Below are positions 35,256 to 45,291 of a stretch of DNA of 64,000 bases, one piece after another. How positions within the stretch are numbered: position 1 is the first letter of the stretch; each line of letters begins with the position of its first letter. The stretch is from Arcanobacterium ihumii (lineage in GTDB: Bacteria > Actinomycetota > Actinomycetes > Actinomycetales > Actinomycetaceae), in contig NZ_UWOS01000001.1 in the NCBI RefSeq assembly GCF_900604515.1, positions 868,001 through 932,000 of the forward strand. Reading direction: 5' to 3'. The position numbers were made by a program, and so were the translations under genes. The notes under the pieces are model-generated. The model did no database searches. It was not told where the DNA came from and was given only the letters and a program-made list of their open reading frames with translations.

Positions 35256-36491
35256 GTGTATATTTCGGATCTCGCACTCAACGATTTTCGATCGTATGAG
35301 CAAGTGGTTTTAAATCTCCAACCAGGGGTGACGGCATTTATCGGGGAAAATGGTCAAGGAAAAACTAACTTGATCGAAGCGATCGGCTACTTGGCAACAT
35401 TTTCTTCTCATCGAGTTGCAGCTGATCTTGCACTTGTAAAACAAGGGTCCACGGCCGCCGTCGTACGAGCGAAAGTTATGCACGAAGAGTCTCCTACTAC
35501 GGTTGAACTCGAAATTTTGGCTGGCAAGGCAAATAGAGCGCGAATTAATCGCGGAAATGTTCGCACTAAAGAAATTCTAGGAATTGTTCGAACAGTTCTT
35601 TTCGCTCCAGAGGATCTTGAATTGGTTCGTGGAGATCCTGGTGTACGCCGAAATTTCTTGGATTCGCTGATGATTCAGTTCAAACCAAGAACGGCGGGAA
35701 TCAAGGCAGAATACGAAAAAGTTCTCAAGCAGCGTGCAGCCCTGTTGAAAACAGCGGCGAAGATTCGACGACGTGGCGGAATTTTTGACGAGACCAGCCT
35801 TGATATTTGGGATGGTCAACTGGCGAGGCTTGGTGCACAGCTAATTTCGCAGCGTGCCCAAATTGTTCGATTATTGCGTGAGCCGATTGAACAGTACTAC
35901 CAGGAAGTTTCTGGTGGAAAAGGAATTGCACGAATCGATTACGACGCTAATATCGATAAGCGCATGGAGTGGAAACTTCCACTGGCTGAAAATACCCATA
36001 CCCAAGAGTCATGTGATTTAATTTTAACTCACGAAAACGATCTTCTGGATGTTGAAAATAACGAAAAAAAACTACTTCAGCTCTTGAAACAGTGGCGTTC
36101 GGTTGAAATTGAGCGGGGTGTAAATTTAGTTGGGCCTCATAGAGATGATCTAAGGCTGATTCTTGGAACCCTTCCTGCAAAAGGTTTTGCTTCTCATGGA
36201 GAATCCTGGTCGTTTGCTTTGGCTCTGCGTTTGGCTTCGTGGAAAGTAATGCGCGAACAGAGCAATGACATTTGGGCGGGAAAAGATCCAGAACCTATTT
36301 TGATTCTTGACGACGTTTTTGCTGAGCTCGATGCGCGCCGCAGACAGCGGTTGGCGACGATCATTGGAGATGCTCAACAGGTCTTTGTTACTGCAGCGGT
36401 TGGTGACGACGTTCCAGAAGAACTGGTGAGCTGGAAGTTTTGGGTAGAGTCAGGAAAAGTGACGCCGATAGATGGTGGCGACGATGACTGA
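35256..36491 (+). CDS. recF: DNA replication and repair protein RecF
   Basis: 411-residue SMC-like ATPase. N-terminal VYISDLALNDFRSYEQ, Walker A IGENGQGKTNLIEAIG (about 32-47), signature VGPHRDDL (about 291-298) and Walker B ILILDDVFAELD (about 348-359). Loads RecA at gaps. GTG start; the first dozen residues match the family well. The 3' end overlaps the DUF721 gene. Confidence 0.96.
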   Translation: MYISDLALNDFRSYEQVVLNLQPGVTAFIGENGQGKTNLIEAIGYLATFSSHRVAADLALVKQGSTAAVVRAKVMHEESPTTVELEILAGKANRARINRGNVRTKEILGIVRTVLFAPEDLELVRGDPGVRRNFLDSLMIQFKPRTAGIKAEYEKVLKQRAALLKTAAKIRRRGGIFDETSLDIWDGQLARLGAQLISQRAQIVRLLREPIEQYYQEVSGGKGIARIDYDANIDKRMEWKLPLAENTHTQESCDLILTHENDLLDVENNEKKLLQLLKQWRSVEIERGVNLVGPHRDDLRLILGTLPAKGFASHGESWSFALALRLASWKVMREQSNDIWAGKDPEPILILDDVFAELDARRRQRLATIIGDAQQVFVTAAVGDDVPEELVSWKFWVESGKVTPIDGGDDD

Positions 36492-37095
36492 CGAAGTAAT
36501 GCCTAAAGATCCAGTATTAGCCGCAAAGCTCGCAGCGGCAGAAAAATTCGGAGATAAACTCCCACTTCAACGGCTCGAAGCAATGCGTCAATACGCGTAT
36601 AGTCGTGGCTGGGTGCGTGTGAAGATTGCATCGATGGTGTCTTCCGAAGTATTTCAACAGCCTAAAGAACATTTGGGTGAAGAAATTTTCGTTCCTTCTC
36701 CCGGACAGGAAGTAGGATCTGGATCGCGGCCTTCGTGGAGAGATCCAAAACCTTTGGGCCTCTTACTCAAGGCAACAATTAAGGAACGTGGTTGGGGTAG
36801 CCAGCTTGACGTCGCCGCGGTTGCTGCACAGTGGCCAAAGCTCGTTGGAGAGACGGTTGCGGCGAACTGTGTGGTTGAGTCCTTTGATGACGACGGCGTG
36901 CTCGTTCTTCGTACCCGTACAGTTTCTTGGGAAACCCAGATGAAAGCACTTGCTTCAACTCTTGATAAGAGATTGGCTTCGGAATTAGGCGAAGGTGTAG
37001 TCAAAAAGATAGAGATTAATGGGCCGCATGTGCGAAGCTGGAAACACGGCCGGCTCTCGGTACAAGGACGCGGACCGCGAGATACCTACGACTAA
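36484..37095 (+). CDS. DciA-like DUF721 protein
   Basis: About 203 residues. The DUF721 domain occupies the C-terminal half: WGSQLDVAAVAAQWPKLVG (about 102-120) and LRTRTVSWETQMKALASTL (about 139-157). Proteins of this family (DciA) load the replicative helicase in bacteria without DnaC. The ATG at 36484 overlaps the recF stop (ATGACTGA); an in-frame ATG at 36472 would add four residues. Same place as Rv0004 in mycobacteria. Confidence 0.9.
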   Translation: MTDEVMPKDPVLAAKLAAAEKFGDKLPLQRLEAMRQYAYSRGWVRVKIASMVSSEVFQQPKEHLGEEIFVPSPGQEVGSGSRPSWRDPKPLGLLLKATIKERGWGSQLDVAAVAAQWPKLVGETVAANCVVESFDDDGVLVLRTRTVSWETQMKALASTLDKRLASELGEGVVKKIEINGPHVRSWKHGRLSVQGRGPRDTYD

Positions 37096-37124
37096 TCGAA
37101 AATAGCCGTTAAACACGCTATAAT
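37096..37124 (+). promoter_or_regulatory. Probable gyrB promoter
   Basis: TCGAAA at 37096-37101, a 17-bp spacer, then a perfect TATAAT at 37119-37124, directly after the DUF721 stop codon. The transcript would carry a leader of about 130 bases. Confidence 0.6.
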
Positions 37125-37141
37125 TAATTTGCCCGTCCTAT

Positions 37142-37172
37142 TGGTAGGTACCTACCATTTGAGGGCTCAAAT
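37142..37172 (+). promoter_or_regulatory. Two adjacent palindromes in the gyrB leader
   Basis: TGGTAGGTACCTACCA (37142-37157) is a perfect 16-bp palindrome, followed by ATTTGAG-GG-CTCAAAT (37157-37172). They lie 20-50 bases downstream of the predicted -10 element, so they could be a repressor site or RNA hairpins that control gyrBA. Function unknown. Confidence 0.5.
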
Positions 37173-37264
37173 GGATTAGACGGCGTTCTAGCTCCATTTT
37201 GAGATATAGGCCACACTTCTTTCGTGTGGTTTGCGCAAACGATGCAACGAGGAGATCTCTAAGC

Positions 37265-39325
37265 GTGTCTAATGAAGAAGAAAAGCCACAGAACGAGGCG
37301 AAGCCCAGCACGCAACCGGCGAACGGATCGTCGTACGGGGCTTCGGATATCACCGTTCTGGAAGGCTTAGAAGCAGTTCGTAAGCGTCCAGGTATGTATA
37401 TTGGATCAACCGGAGAACGCGGACTACATCATCTTGTTTACGAAGTTGTTGACAACTCAGTTGACGAAGCTCTTGCTGGATACGCGGACGAAATCACTGT
37501 AACTCTCCTTGAAAATGGTGGAGTTAAAGTTGTTGATAATGGTCGAGGAATCCCAGTCGATATTCACCCAACCGAAGGCGTTTCGGCAGTTCAGGTTGTT
37601 ATGACGGTCCTTCATGCCGGTGGAAAATTTGGAAACGGTTCCTACGCTGTATCGGGCGGACTTCACGGCGTCGGCATTTCTGTTGTTAACGCACTTTCTA
37701 CGCGAATGGACACTGAAGTTCGTCGCGACGGATACGTTTGGCGCATCTCCTACGAAAACGGCGTTCCAGTTGCGCCGCTTGAACAGGGTGAACCTACCGA
37801 TGAAACTGGAACTACCCAGACCTTCTGGCCAAATGGCGATATCTTCGAAACCACCGAATTCGATTACGAAACGCTACGCAAGCGCTTCCATCAGATGTGT
37901 TTCTTGAATAAAGGCCTGCGCATCACCTTGATTGATGAACGACCACAAGCTGTTCAAGAAGGTGACGAAGTTACCGGTGACGAAAAAGGAGTTGAAGATA
38001 CACCCACCACCGGCTACCACAAAACTTCGTATAAGTACGACGGTGGTCTGCACGATTACGTGAACTACCTGGTACAGACGAAGAAGGTGGAGCGTGTTCA
38101 TCCAGAACCAATCTACTTCGAAGCCGAAGATAAAGAGAAAAAGATTTCGGTTGAAATTGCGATGCAATGGACGAGTGCCTATTCGGAGGCTCTGCACACG
38201 TTTGCAAATACGATTAATACCACCGAAGGCGGAACCCACGAAGAAGGTTTTCGCACTGCTCTGACCTCGATCATTAACAAGTACGCTCGCGATAAAAACC
38301 TCTTAAAGGAAAAGGATCCTAATCTTTCAGGAGAAGATATTCGTGAAGGACTTACCGCCGTTATCTCCGTTAAACTGGGTGAACCTCAGTTCGAAGGACA
38401 GACGAAAACCAAGCTTGGAAATACTGAAGCACGAACCTTTGTTCAGCAGCAAACCTACGCATACCTCACCGACTGGCTCGATATGCATCCGTCAGAAGGT
38501 AAGGAAATTATTCGTAAAGCTTCGCAGGCTTATTCAGCTCGTCTAGCTGCACGTAAGGCTCGTGAAGCAACTCGCCGAAAGTCCGTTCTTGAATCGGCAG
38601 CTATGCCTGGAAAGCTCAAGGATTGTACATCGCGAAATCCAGAAGAATGTGAAATCTTCATTGTGGAGGGTGATTCCGCAGGTGGTTCTGCGGTCAACGG
38701 TCGTGATCCTAAGCACCAAGCGATCATGCCAATCCGTGGAAAGATCTTGAACGTAGAAAAGGCACGCCTAGATCGTGCGCTTTCCTCTGACTCGATTCAG
38801 GGTCTTATTACGGCCTTTGGTACCGGCGTCGGCGACGAATTCGACATCAACAAATTGCGTTACCACAAGATCGTATTCATGGCTGATGCGGATGTGGATG
38901 GTCAGCACATTGCCACTTTGCTCCTTACGTTGGTCTACCGCTACATGCGTCCTTTGATCGAAGGAGGCTTTGTTTACTTGGCAATGCCGCCGCTCTACCG
39001 AATCAAGTGGTCGAACTCTACACATGATTACGTTTTTTCCGATAAGGAGCGTGACGAGGTTCTTGCCGCCGGTCTTGCCGCTGGAAAGAAACTTCCAAAG
39101 GCCGAGGGCCAAGGAATTCAGCGCTACAAAGGTTTAGGCGAAATGAACGATTCAGAGTTGTGGGAGACCACCATGGATCCAGAAACTCGCACATTAAAGC
39201 AGGTTTCGATCGGCGAAGCTGCTGCAACCGATGAAACCTTCTCTATCCTCATGGGTGAAGATGTAGTTTCACGCCGAAGCTTTATCCAGCGCAACGCTCA
39301 TGACGTTCGCTTCCTCGATATCTAA
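37265..39325 (+). CDS. gyrB: DNA gyrase subunit B
   Basis: ATPase subunit of gyrase, about 686 residues from the GTG at 37265, chosen because GAGGAG sits nine bases upstream; the open frame goes back to a TTG at 37199. GHKL ATPase motifs: [22 protein letters not shown] and [20 protein letters not shown] motifs: [11 protein letters not shown] (about 448-458) and [13 protein letters not shown]-terminal RFLDI is standard. Followed by gyrA after eight bases. Confidence 0.98.
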   Translation: MSNEEEKPQNEAKPSTQPANGSSYGASDITVLEGLEAVRKRPGMYIGSTGERGLHHLVYEVVDNSVDEALAGYADEITVTLLENGGVKVVDNGRGIPVDIHPTEGVSAVQVVMTVLHAGGKFGNGSYAVSGGLHGVGISVVNALSTRMDTEVRRDGYVWRISYENGVPVAPLEQGEPTDETGTTQTFWPNGDIFETTEFDYETLRKRFHQMCFLNKGLRITLIDERPQAVQEGDEVTGDEKGVEDTPTTGYHKTSYKYDGGLHDYVNYLVQTKKVERVHPEPIYFEAEDKEKKISVEIAMQWTSAYSEALHTFANTINTTEGGTHEEGFRTALTSIINKYARDKNLLKEKDPNLSGEDIREGLTAVISVKLGEPQFEGQTKTKLGNTEARTFVQQQTYAYLTDWLDMHPSEGKEIIRKASQAYSARLAARKAREATRRKSVLESAAMPGKLKDCTSRNPEECEIFIVEGDSAGGSAVNGRDPKHQAIMPIRGKILNVEKARLDRALSSDSIQGLITAFGTGVGDEFDINKLRYHKIVFMADADVDGQHIATLLLTLVYRYMRPLIEGGFVYLAMPPLYRIKWSNSTHDYVFSDKERDEVLAAGLAAGKKLPKAEGQGIQRYKGLGEMNDSELWETTMDPETRTLKQVSIGEAAATDETFSILMGEDVVSRRSFIQRNAHDVRFLDI

Positions 39326-39333
39326 GGGTTACC

Positions 39334-41961
39334 GTGAGTAAAGAAAACGAAAACAACGAATCAACATACAACCACGGAATGATTAAAGAGGTTGATCTCC
39401 AGAAAGAAATGGAGACTTCCTACCTCGACTATGCGATGTCGGTGATCGTCGGACGTGCACTTCCGGACGTTCGTGACGGTATGAAGCCAGTTCATCGCCG
39501 CGTAATTTACGCAATGTGGGATGGTGGCTACCGCCCGGATTCTTCGTTCTCCAAGTCGGTCAAAATTGTTGGAGACGTAATGGGTCACTTCCACCCACAT
39601 GGTGATGCTGCGATTTACGACACGATGGTTCGTATGGTTCAGCCTTGGAACCTGCGTTACCCACTTGTAGCTGGTCAAGGAAACTTCGGAACTGCCGGTG
39701 ATCTTGGTGCTGCAGCTCCACGTTATACGGAAGCTCGTATGGCTCCGCTTGCAGTGGAGATGGTTCGTGATATTCACGAAGACACAGTAGATTTCGAGCC
39801 GAACTTTGACGGATCCGTTCAAGAACCAGTTGTCTTGACTTCTCGTTTCCCGAACCTCTTGGTTAATGGATCTGAAGGTATTGCGGTGGGAATGGCTACG
39901 CGCATTCCTCCACACAACCTCCGCGAAGTTGCTTCAGGTGTGCAGTGGTATTTAGAGAACCCTGAGGCGACGCGTGACGAGCTCCTTGCTCAGCTTCTTC
40001 TTCGCATCAAGGGACCGGACTTCCCAACGGGGGCTATGATTCTTGGCACCCGTGGTATCGAAGAAATGTACCGCACCGGTCACGGTTCGATTACCCAGCG
40101 TGCGGTGGTTGAGGTTGATGAAATCAACGGCCGTCAGTGCTTGGTAGTTACCGATTTGCCTTACCAGGTGAATCCTGATCGCCTCTTGGACAAGATGGTG
40201 GAAGGAATCAAGGATGGACGCCTCCCTGGAATCGCCGATATTCGCGACGAATCCTCTGGCCGTGCTGGTCAGCGAATCGTTATCGTTCTTAAGCGCGACG
40301 CCGTGGCAAAGGTGGTTCTTAACAACCTCTACAAGCACACCCAGCTCCAGAACAACTTCCCAGCGAACATGCTTGCACTGGTTGACGGAGTTCCGCGTAC
40401 GCTTTCCCTCGATGGATTCGTGTTCCATTGGGTACAGCATCAGATGGATGTTATTCAGCGCCGTACCGCATTCCGGCTACGTAAGACTGAAGAGCGTCTG
40501 ATGATCCTTGAGGGTCTTGCAAAGGCTCTCGATCAACTTGATGCTGTTATTGCGCTTATCCGAGCTTCTCAAACACCTGACGAGGCACGAAAAGGCTTGA
40601 TGGAACTCCTGGACATTAACGAAGTCCAGGCAGATCATATCCTTTCCATGCAGCTACGCCGGTTGGCAGCTCTGGAACGTCAAAAGATCCTTGACGAGAA
40701 GGCAGAAAAGGAAGCGCTGTGCGAAGAATATCGTGACATCCTCGCTAAGCCTGCACGTCAGCGTGAGATTGTTTCCAACGAGCTCCAAGAGATCGTAGAT
40801 CGTTTCGGCGACGATCGCCGCACTACGATTCTTCCTTTCGATGGCGAGATGACCGTTGAGGACCTCATTCCTGAAGAGGACGTCGTTGTAACAATTACGC
40901 GCTCAGGTTTTGTTAAGCGCACCAAGGTGAGCGAATACCGTGCTCAGCACCGTGGTGGTAAGGGAATTAAGGGTACGACGCTACGTGGCGACGACGTCGT
41001 CGAACATTTCGGAATCGCCTCCACTCACGATTGGCACCTTTTCTTCACGAATATGGGACGCGTGTACCGAATCAAGGGTTACGAACTTCCTGAGGGTTCG
41101 CGTGAATCGAAGGGGCAGCATATTGCAAACCTTCTAGCGTTCCAACCAGGGGAAACTATTGCTTCTGCAATTACCCTACGCAATTACGACCAGGCAGAAT
41201 ACCTAATTCTTGCAACGGAAGAGGGCTTGGTTAAGAAGACGAAGCTCACGGACTATGATTCGACTCGTACCGGCGGCTTAATTGCAATTAAGCTGCGCGA
41301 ACGTGAAGATGGTACGACGGATCAGGTTGTGTCTGCTCGCCTTGTGAACGAAGGCGAAGATCTTCTGTTGGTATCGCGCAATGGACAGTCACTTCGCTTC
41401 ACCGCGACGGATGAGGCTTTGCGTCCAACTGGACGTTCGACGTCGGGCGTTACCGGAATGAAATTCCGTGAAGACGACAAACTCTTAACCATGGATGTTG
41501 TTCGCGACGACGCTGAAGTCTTTATCGTAACCGAGGGCGGATTTGCTAAGCGAACCTCTGTAAATGAATATCGGACCCAGGGACGCTCTGGAATTGGTAT
41601 TAAGGTTGCGAACCTTGTTGAAGCTCGTGGGCAGCTGGTTGGCGCATTAATAACTCAGCCAGGTGACGAAGTTATGGTGATTATGCAGTCCGGCAAGGTT
41701 GTAAGGTCTTCCGTGGACGAAGTGAACTTGACGGGTAGAAATACGCAGGGTGTTAAGTTTGCGCGCCCGGATAAGAACGATTCAATTATTGCAATTGCGC
41801 TTAACCTCGAAGCGGCTAGTGAAGAGGAGATCGAAGAAGCGGCTGAGACTGAATCTGGACCTGAATCCGCAACTGCAGGTGAGCTTAAAACTGAGGAAAA
41901 ATTCGGCGACGTTCAAAATGACGCAGGAAATCACCAAACGGACGATAGTATTAGCGAGTAA
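39334..41961 (+). CDS. gyrA: DNA gyrase subunit A
   Basis: 875 residues, GTG start with AAGGG upstream. Catalytic Tyr131 in [10 protein letters not shown]; the quinolone region reads [11 protein letters not shown] (Ala92 at the position of E. coli Ser83). C-terminal beta-pinwheel repeats follow (about residues 510-830, with GyrA-box-like RGGKGIKG near 530), and an acidic tail. Cuts and passes DNA to introduce negative supercoils. Confidence 0.98.
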   Translation: MSKENENNESTYNHGMIKEVDLQKEMETSYLDYAMSVIVGRALPDVRDGMKPVHRRVIYAMWDGGYRPDSSFSKSVKIVGDVMGHFHPHGDAAIYDTMVRMVQPWNLRYPLVAGQGNFGTAGDLGAAAPRYTEARMAPLAVEMVRDIHEDTVDFEPNFDGSVQEPVVLTSRFPNLLVNGSEGIAVGMATRIPPHNLREVASGVQWYLENPEATRDELLAQLLLRIKGPDFPTGAMILGTRGIEEMYRTGHGSITQRAVVEVDEINGRQCLVVTDLPYQVNPDRLLDKMVEGIKDGRLPGIADIRDESSGRAGQRIVIVLKRDAVAKVVLNNLYKHTQLQNNFPANMLALVDGVPRTLSLDGFVFHWVQHQMDVIQRRTAFRLRKTEERLMILEGLAKALDQLDAVIALIRASQTPDEARKGLMELLDINEVQADHILSMQLRRLAALERQKILDEKAEKEALCEEYRDILAKPARQREIVSNELQEIVDRFGDDRRTTILPFDGEMTVEDLIPEEDVVVTITRSGFVKRTKVSEYRAQHRGGKGIKGTTLRGDDVVEHFGIASTHDWHLFFTNMGRVYRIKGYELPEGSRESKGQHIANLLAFQPGETIASAITLRNYDQAEYLILATEEGLVKKTKLTDYDSTRTGGLIAIKLREREDGTTDQVVSARLVNEGEDLLLVSRNGQSLRFTATDEALRPTGRSTSGVTGMKFREDDKLLTMDVVRDDAEVFIVTEGGFAKRTSVNEYRTQGRSGIGIKVANLVEARGQLVGALITQPGDEVMVIMQSGKVVRSSVDEVNLTGRNTQGVKFARPDKNDSIIAIALNLEAASEEEIEEAAETESGPESATAGELKTEEKFGDVQNDAGNHQTDDSISE

Positions 41962-42026
41962 AGATACTCGGAAAGCTACGACGCTACTAGGCGAGAGCTT
42001 GGAGCACGGCAAAACGGAGAAATAAT

Positions 42027-42467
42027 ATGACAGCTTCGACTAATGAAACCGCTAAAGAACCTGCGGTAAAACCGACACCAGCGGAAAAAAAGACGAAGAA
42101 GACCGTAGGTATTCGCAAGGTTCATATGACGATCTCGCGAGTTGATCCGTGGTCGGCGTTGAAGATTTCCTTCCTTGTTTCGGTTGCGATTGGCATCATG
42201 CTTATTGTTGCATCCATCGTGTTGTGGCTGGTTTTTGATGCAATGCACGTGTGGGCGGGTATCGAAGATCTGCTTACTACCTTGAATTCAGAGCAACTCC
42301 TGAAACTAGGGCAGTTCCTTGAATTTGGACGTTTGATTCCGTTCTCCGTTGTTGTAGCGGTTATCGAGGTCGTGCTGATGACGGCACTGGGTACATTGAT
42401 GGCTCTGATCTTTAATGTGATTGCGGTGCTGGTTGGAGGGTTACACGTAACGGTTACCGATGAGTAA
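42027..42467 (+). CDS. DUF3566 membrane protein
   Basis: 146 residues: a charged N-terminus (about 1-40), then two long hydrophobic segments (ISFLVSVAIGIMLIVASIVL, about 49-70, and a C-terminal one near 115-140). VRKVHMTISRVDPWSALKIS-type sequence marks the family, found directly after gyrA throughout actinobacteria (Rv0007 position). Function unknown. Confidence 0.88.
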   Translation: MTASTNETAKEPAVKPTPAEKKTKKTVGIRKVHMTISRVDPWSALKISFLVSVAIGIMLIVASIVLWLVFDAMHVWAGIEDLLTTLNSEQLLKLGQFLEFGRLIPFSVVVAVIEVVLMTALGTLMALIFNVIAVLVGGLHVTVTDE

Positions 42468-42571
42468 TCTAAAATGTGAGCTGCATTGCTAACAGGGCAT
42501 TCGAATTTGGAAATTCGTGTTGAAATGAGTTAATCTTATTCGGCACCGTTAATGGTGCAGCACCTCAAAAA

Positions 42572-42645
42572 GGGCCTATAGCTCAGTCGGTTAGAGCGCC
42601 ACACTGATAATGTGGAGGTCGATGGTTCGAGTCCATCTAGGCCCA
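42572..42645 (+). tRNA. tRNA-Ile (GAT anticodon)
   Basis: Cloverleaf folds by hand: acceptor GGGCCTA/TAGGCCC, anticodon stem CCACA/TGTGG with loop CTGATAA (GAT at 42606-42608), T arm GGTTCGAGTCC. CCA is not encoded, in keeping with the cca gene. Usual position downstream of gyrA. Confidence 0.97.
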
Positions 42646-42679
42646 CTGCTTCGGGAAAGAAGAAATTCGAGGAGTTACG

Positions 42680-42802
42680 ATGAAAAAGGTAATCGGTTGG
42701 ATTGCTGTTGGAGTCGTTAGCTACGCGATTTTCCTCAAAGCCTCGGAAGTTGCCCAATGCCAAGGGATTTGGCATCAGGTAGCAGATAAGGTAGAGTCCT
42801 AA
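42680..42802 (+). CDS. DLW-39 family microprotein
   Basis: A 40-residue ORF between two tRNA genes: MKKVIGWIAVGVVSYAIFLK (membrane helix) then ASEVAQCQGIWHQVADKVES. GAGGAG lies six bases before the ATG. The ending GIWHQVADKVE corresponds to the DLW(x)EATD motif of the DLW-39 family found beside tRNA-Ile in actinobacteria. Function unknown. The match rests on position, length and a few residues. Confidence 0.75.
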   Translation: MKKVIGWIAVGVVSYAIFLKASEVAQCQGIWHQVADKVES

Positions 42803-42826
42803 AAGCAAGATACCTCTGGTATCAGA

Positions 42827-42899
42827 GGGGCTTTGGCGCAATTGGTAGCGCACCTGCTTTGCAAGCAGGGGGTTACGGGTTCGAGTCCCGTAAGCTCCA
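42827..42899 (+). tRNA. tRNA-Ala (TGC anticodon)
   Basis: Acceptor GGGGCTT/AAGCTCC including the G3-U70 pair that identifies alanine tRNAs; anticodon stem CCTGC/GCAGG with TGC at 42860-42862; T arm GGGTTCGAGTCCC. CCA not encoded. Follows tRNA-Ile as in related genomes. Confidence 0.97.
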
Positions 42900-42905
42900 C
42901 AATTG

Positions 42906-42937
42906 AGAAGGAGAGCGACTTTCGTCGTTCTCCTTCT
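42906..42937 (+). terminator. Terminator after the tRNA pair
   Basis: 14-bp stem with one G-T pair (42906-42919 with 42924-42937), 4-nt loop, followed by TTTTATTTTT on the plus strand. Confidence 0.85.
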
Positions 42938-42951
42938 TTTTATTTTTAATT

Positions 42952-42980
42952 GGGCGGTCAACAAAACTTGTTGACCGCCC
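42952..42980. terminator. Hairpin downstream of the DUF5692 gene
   Basis: Perfect 13-bp stem (42952-42964 with 42968-42980) and three-base loop; probably stops minus-strand transcription from the gene ending at 43019. No T-run follows. Confidence 0.55.
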
Positions 42981-43018
42981 TCTGCGTGAAATTACCGTTT
43001 CTTGTAATCAGCTCTCTT

Positions 43019-44026
43019 TCACAAGCCGAACTCCGCGCGAGTCTTTCCTATACCAGCAGCGATACGTTCCCGATCGGCGTCGGAAGCATGAACAGCAGCG
43101 ATTGCCATACTCTCGCGCGAATCGACATATACCTCTTGGGTGAAGGGGTTACGCTTCTTCGTAGCGACCATCTTAACGTGGTAGATGAATACAGCTATGT
43201 TGATAACCAATGCCAAGAAAGAAACGATGAAGAGCGCCGTCGGATTGTGAGCCGAGCGGTGCGCGAACATCGAATCGTGCATAAAGTGAGGGAAGGTTAG
43301 AACGATCGCGGACCAGAAGGTTAGTGTGTATGCGCGGTACTGGATCCACGCGCCTTTTCCTACTGCCATGAACGCTGGAATTGTGCAGGAGAGTAACAGC
43401 GCAACGCCTGAATACCAAGCACGGTCTGCGAGGCAGTTATAGACGTAGGCGAAGTTCCATACGTCGTAGGCGATGATCCAGGCGACGGTAAGGTCGCCCC
43501 AGATGATCTGCTTGTTCTTTCCTTTGGCGATGTAGATTCCAACCCAACCTGAGATCATGAGGAAGTTCAGGATTCCAGCGATGCCGTTCATGATGTTCCA
43601 TGGACCACCCCAAGTCACCATATTGTTCGAAGGATCTACACCTTCAATGAAATAACACTGGAAATCGCGGATGACAGCCTCGAGGATGTTAACCGAGAGG
43701 ATGAGCGGCGGAATGCACAGGTACCAGTACTTCGTGCGAAGCTTCGGGAAATACTGCAGTGCTACCAGGGAAAGCGAACCAAGGAGGGCAGAGTACTGCT
43801 TGACGATCGGGAACCATCCCGCTGAGCTCGTACCTTGCGTTGAATACGGCCACCAGAAGATCGTAAGTGCCACCGGGATAACAATAAATACGGCGATCGC
43901 AACCCATTTGCTTCTAATAGCAAGCCATGCTGTGATGGCAAGACCAGCAATGACAGCAAAGAGCATTACATAATCCCACCATTGGCCCACTTCGAAAAAG
44001 AAGAGAGTTGGGTAGTTGGGAGTCAT
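43019..44026 (-). CDS. DUF5692-like polytopic membrane protein
   Basis: 335 residues with about eight hydrophobic helices. Segments I associate with DUF5692 are WGGPWNIMNGIAGILNFLM (about 138-156) and IAYDVWNFAYVYNC (about 186-199), followed by CTIPAFMAVGKGAWIQYR. No enzymatic function is established for the family. It begins two bases after the SRPBCC-like gene ends, so the two are one operon. A second, more divergent copy lies at 45292, reading away. The conserved polar residues inside helices (Asn, Tyr, Asp, Trp) suggest a transport or membrane-enzyme role; that is inference. Confidence 0.72.
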   Translation of the reverse strand: MTPNYPTLFFFEVGQWWDYVMLFAVIAGLAITAWLAIRSKWVAIAVFIVIPVALTIFWWPYSTQGTSSAGWFPIVKQYSALLGSLSLVALQYFPKLRTKYWYLCIPPLILSVNILEAVIRDFQCYFIEGVDPSNNMVTWGGPWNIMNGIAGILNFLMISGWVGIYIAKGKNKQIIWGDLTVAWIIAYDVWNFAYVYNCLADRAWYSGVALLLSCTIPAFMAVGKGAWIQYRAYTLTFWSAIVLTFPHFMHDSMFAHRSAHNPTALFIVSFLALVINIAVFIYHVKMVATKKRNPFTQEVYVDSRESMAIAAVHASDADRERIAAGIGKTRAEFGL

Positions 44027-44028
44027 GA

Positions 44029-45087
44029 CTACTTACCCTCCGATGTCTTCTTACCCCAGTTCTTCAGGTACGTCTTTTCCTTCTTTTGACGGATTTGCTC
44101 GTCCCATGAGAACTCTGGCTCTTCCCAGCTGTCGAAGTAGTGTTCGTCGACGACGTCGGCCCAAGGAGTGCCAGGACCGGTTGGTGGCCATTCAGTGTTT
44201 TCAGTTACTGGAGGGCGAACCTCGTTACATGCAGGATCTTGGCGACCGTAGCGTAACCATACGTTGTGAGTATCTTCGTAGAGTTCAGTGCCGTCGTAGC
44301 GACCAGCTGGTGTACCGAATCCGAAGACCTTGCCGCCGAGCACTGCGCGCTTGATGCGTGCTTGGATCTGTGGTTTCTTACGGAACTCCACAACTCGCTT
44401 GATGTAGATGTTCTGGAGATGAGCCATACAACCACCGATGAGTTCGATGTTGACCCAGTTGATGGACGCTGCGATGCCGTTATCTGGTTCAAAACCGATT
44501 CTCCAGTGATTGATCAGGCGGCAACGCTCACCCTTAAGTGGAACGACGTAGAAACACCATGCGGCGGCGTAGTGCTTCATTCCAGGGTACCGGAAAGCAA
44601 AGGAACCAGGTGCTTTTGGTGGATGCTTGGTATCGACCCATTGGGACACATACTTACCAGGAACGATATCAGTCCATTCCATCGACATGCCCGTATAGTC
44701 GAAACCTGCGATGTCGCCTGGTTGCATTGCATCTGGTCCCTGCCAGTGTTCTTGGATTTCGTAGGAGTTGTAAAATGGTAGGCGAGCAAAGTTACGCTCG
44801 AGGAACTCCGAAGAATATGAACCAGCCTTATCGCAGCCAATCTGCTTGAGGTGGCGGTAAACCGCGTACGCTGGTGCGTCAATATCGATGGCGTAGGTAG
44901 ACGAGCGACCATTATCGTAGCAGCGATCGATCAAGTCGTCCGACGGATAAACCCAATCATTTTCCTCTTTGGTAGCTTTTCCGGACAGTTGGCTAAATGA
45001 GAACATCCCAGTGAGGCCAAGCGCTCCTCCAGCCATTGCTAACTTCGCGATAGTGTGGAGTTTGGCTTGTTTGTGTGGTTTAGACAT
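44029..45087 (-). CDS. SRPBCC/START-like protein with N-terminal membrane anchor or signal
   Basis: 352 residues. A basic start, one hydrophobic stretch (LAMAGGALGLTGMFSF, about residues 15-32), then a region typical of SRPBCC-type lipid-binding folds: AVYRHLKQIGCDKAGSYSSE (about 76-95), QEHWQGPDAMQPGD, AWCFYVVPLKGERCRLINHW and a C-terminal helix. The C-terminal 100 residues have no recognised fold. The ligand cannot be read. Flanked by DUF5692-like genes on both sides, it probably acts with them; the substrate would be a hydrophobic molecule, as an inference. Confidence 0.65.
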   Translation of the reverse strand: MSKPHKQAKLHTIAKLAMAGGALGLTGMFSFSQLSGKATKEENDWVYPSDDLIDRCYDNGRSSTYAIDIDAPAYAVYRHLKQIGCDKAGSYSSEFLERNFARLPFYNSYEIQEHWQGPDAMQPGDIAGFDYTGMSMEWTDIVPGKYVSQWVDTKHPPKAPGSFAFRYPGMKHYAAAWCFYVVPLKGERCRLINHWRIGFEPDNGIAASINWVNIELIGGCMAHLQNIYIKRVVEFRKKPQIQARIKRAVLGGKVFGFGTPAGRYDGTELYEDTHNVWLRYGRQDPACNEVRPPVTENTEWPPTGPGTPWADVVDEHYFDSWEEPEFSWDEQIRQKKEKTYLKNWGKKTSEGK

Positions 45088-45235
45088 TTTGTCCCCTAAT
45101 GAAAGTACAGTAACAATTTCCGTCTCCTTCTTTGGAAGCGGTGTTACTTTCTATTCGTCATTGAATTACAATTAGTTTATTGTAGCTCAAGTTTCAAGGT
45201 GTTTTACAGGACTTTTGAAAAAAGAGCACGCACTT

Positions 45236-45265
45236 TATACAAAACTACGAAAACGTCAATATAAT
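45236..45265 (+). promoter_or_regulatory. Possible promoter of the plus-strand DUF5692-like gene
   Basis: TATACA (45236-45241), 18-bp spacer, perfect TATAAT (45260-45265); GGAGGAAG follows before the ATG at 45292. The 204-bp gap to the divergent gene also must hold a leftward promoter. Confidence 0.45.
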
Positions 45266-45291
45266 GTTTTCTCTACATCGGAGGAAGAACG

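Noticed and set aside
39361..39915. 184-codon minus-strand ORF inside gyrA
   Set aside because: Antisense of a highly conserved gyrA segment; open only because of gyrA codon usage.
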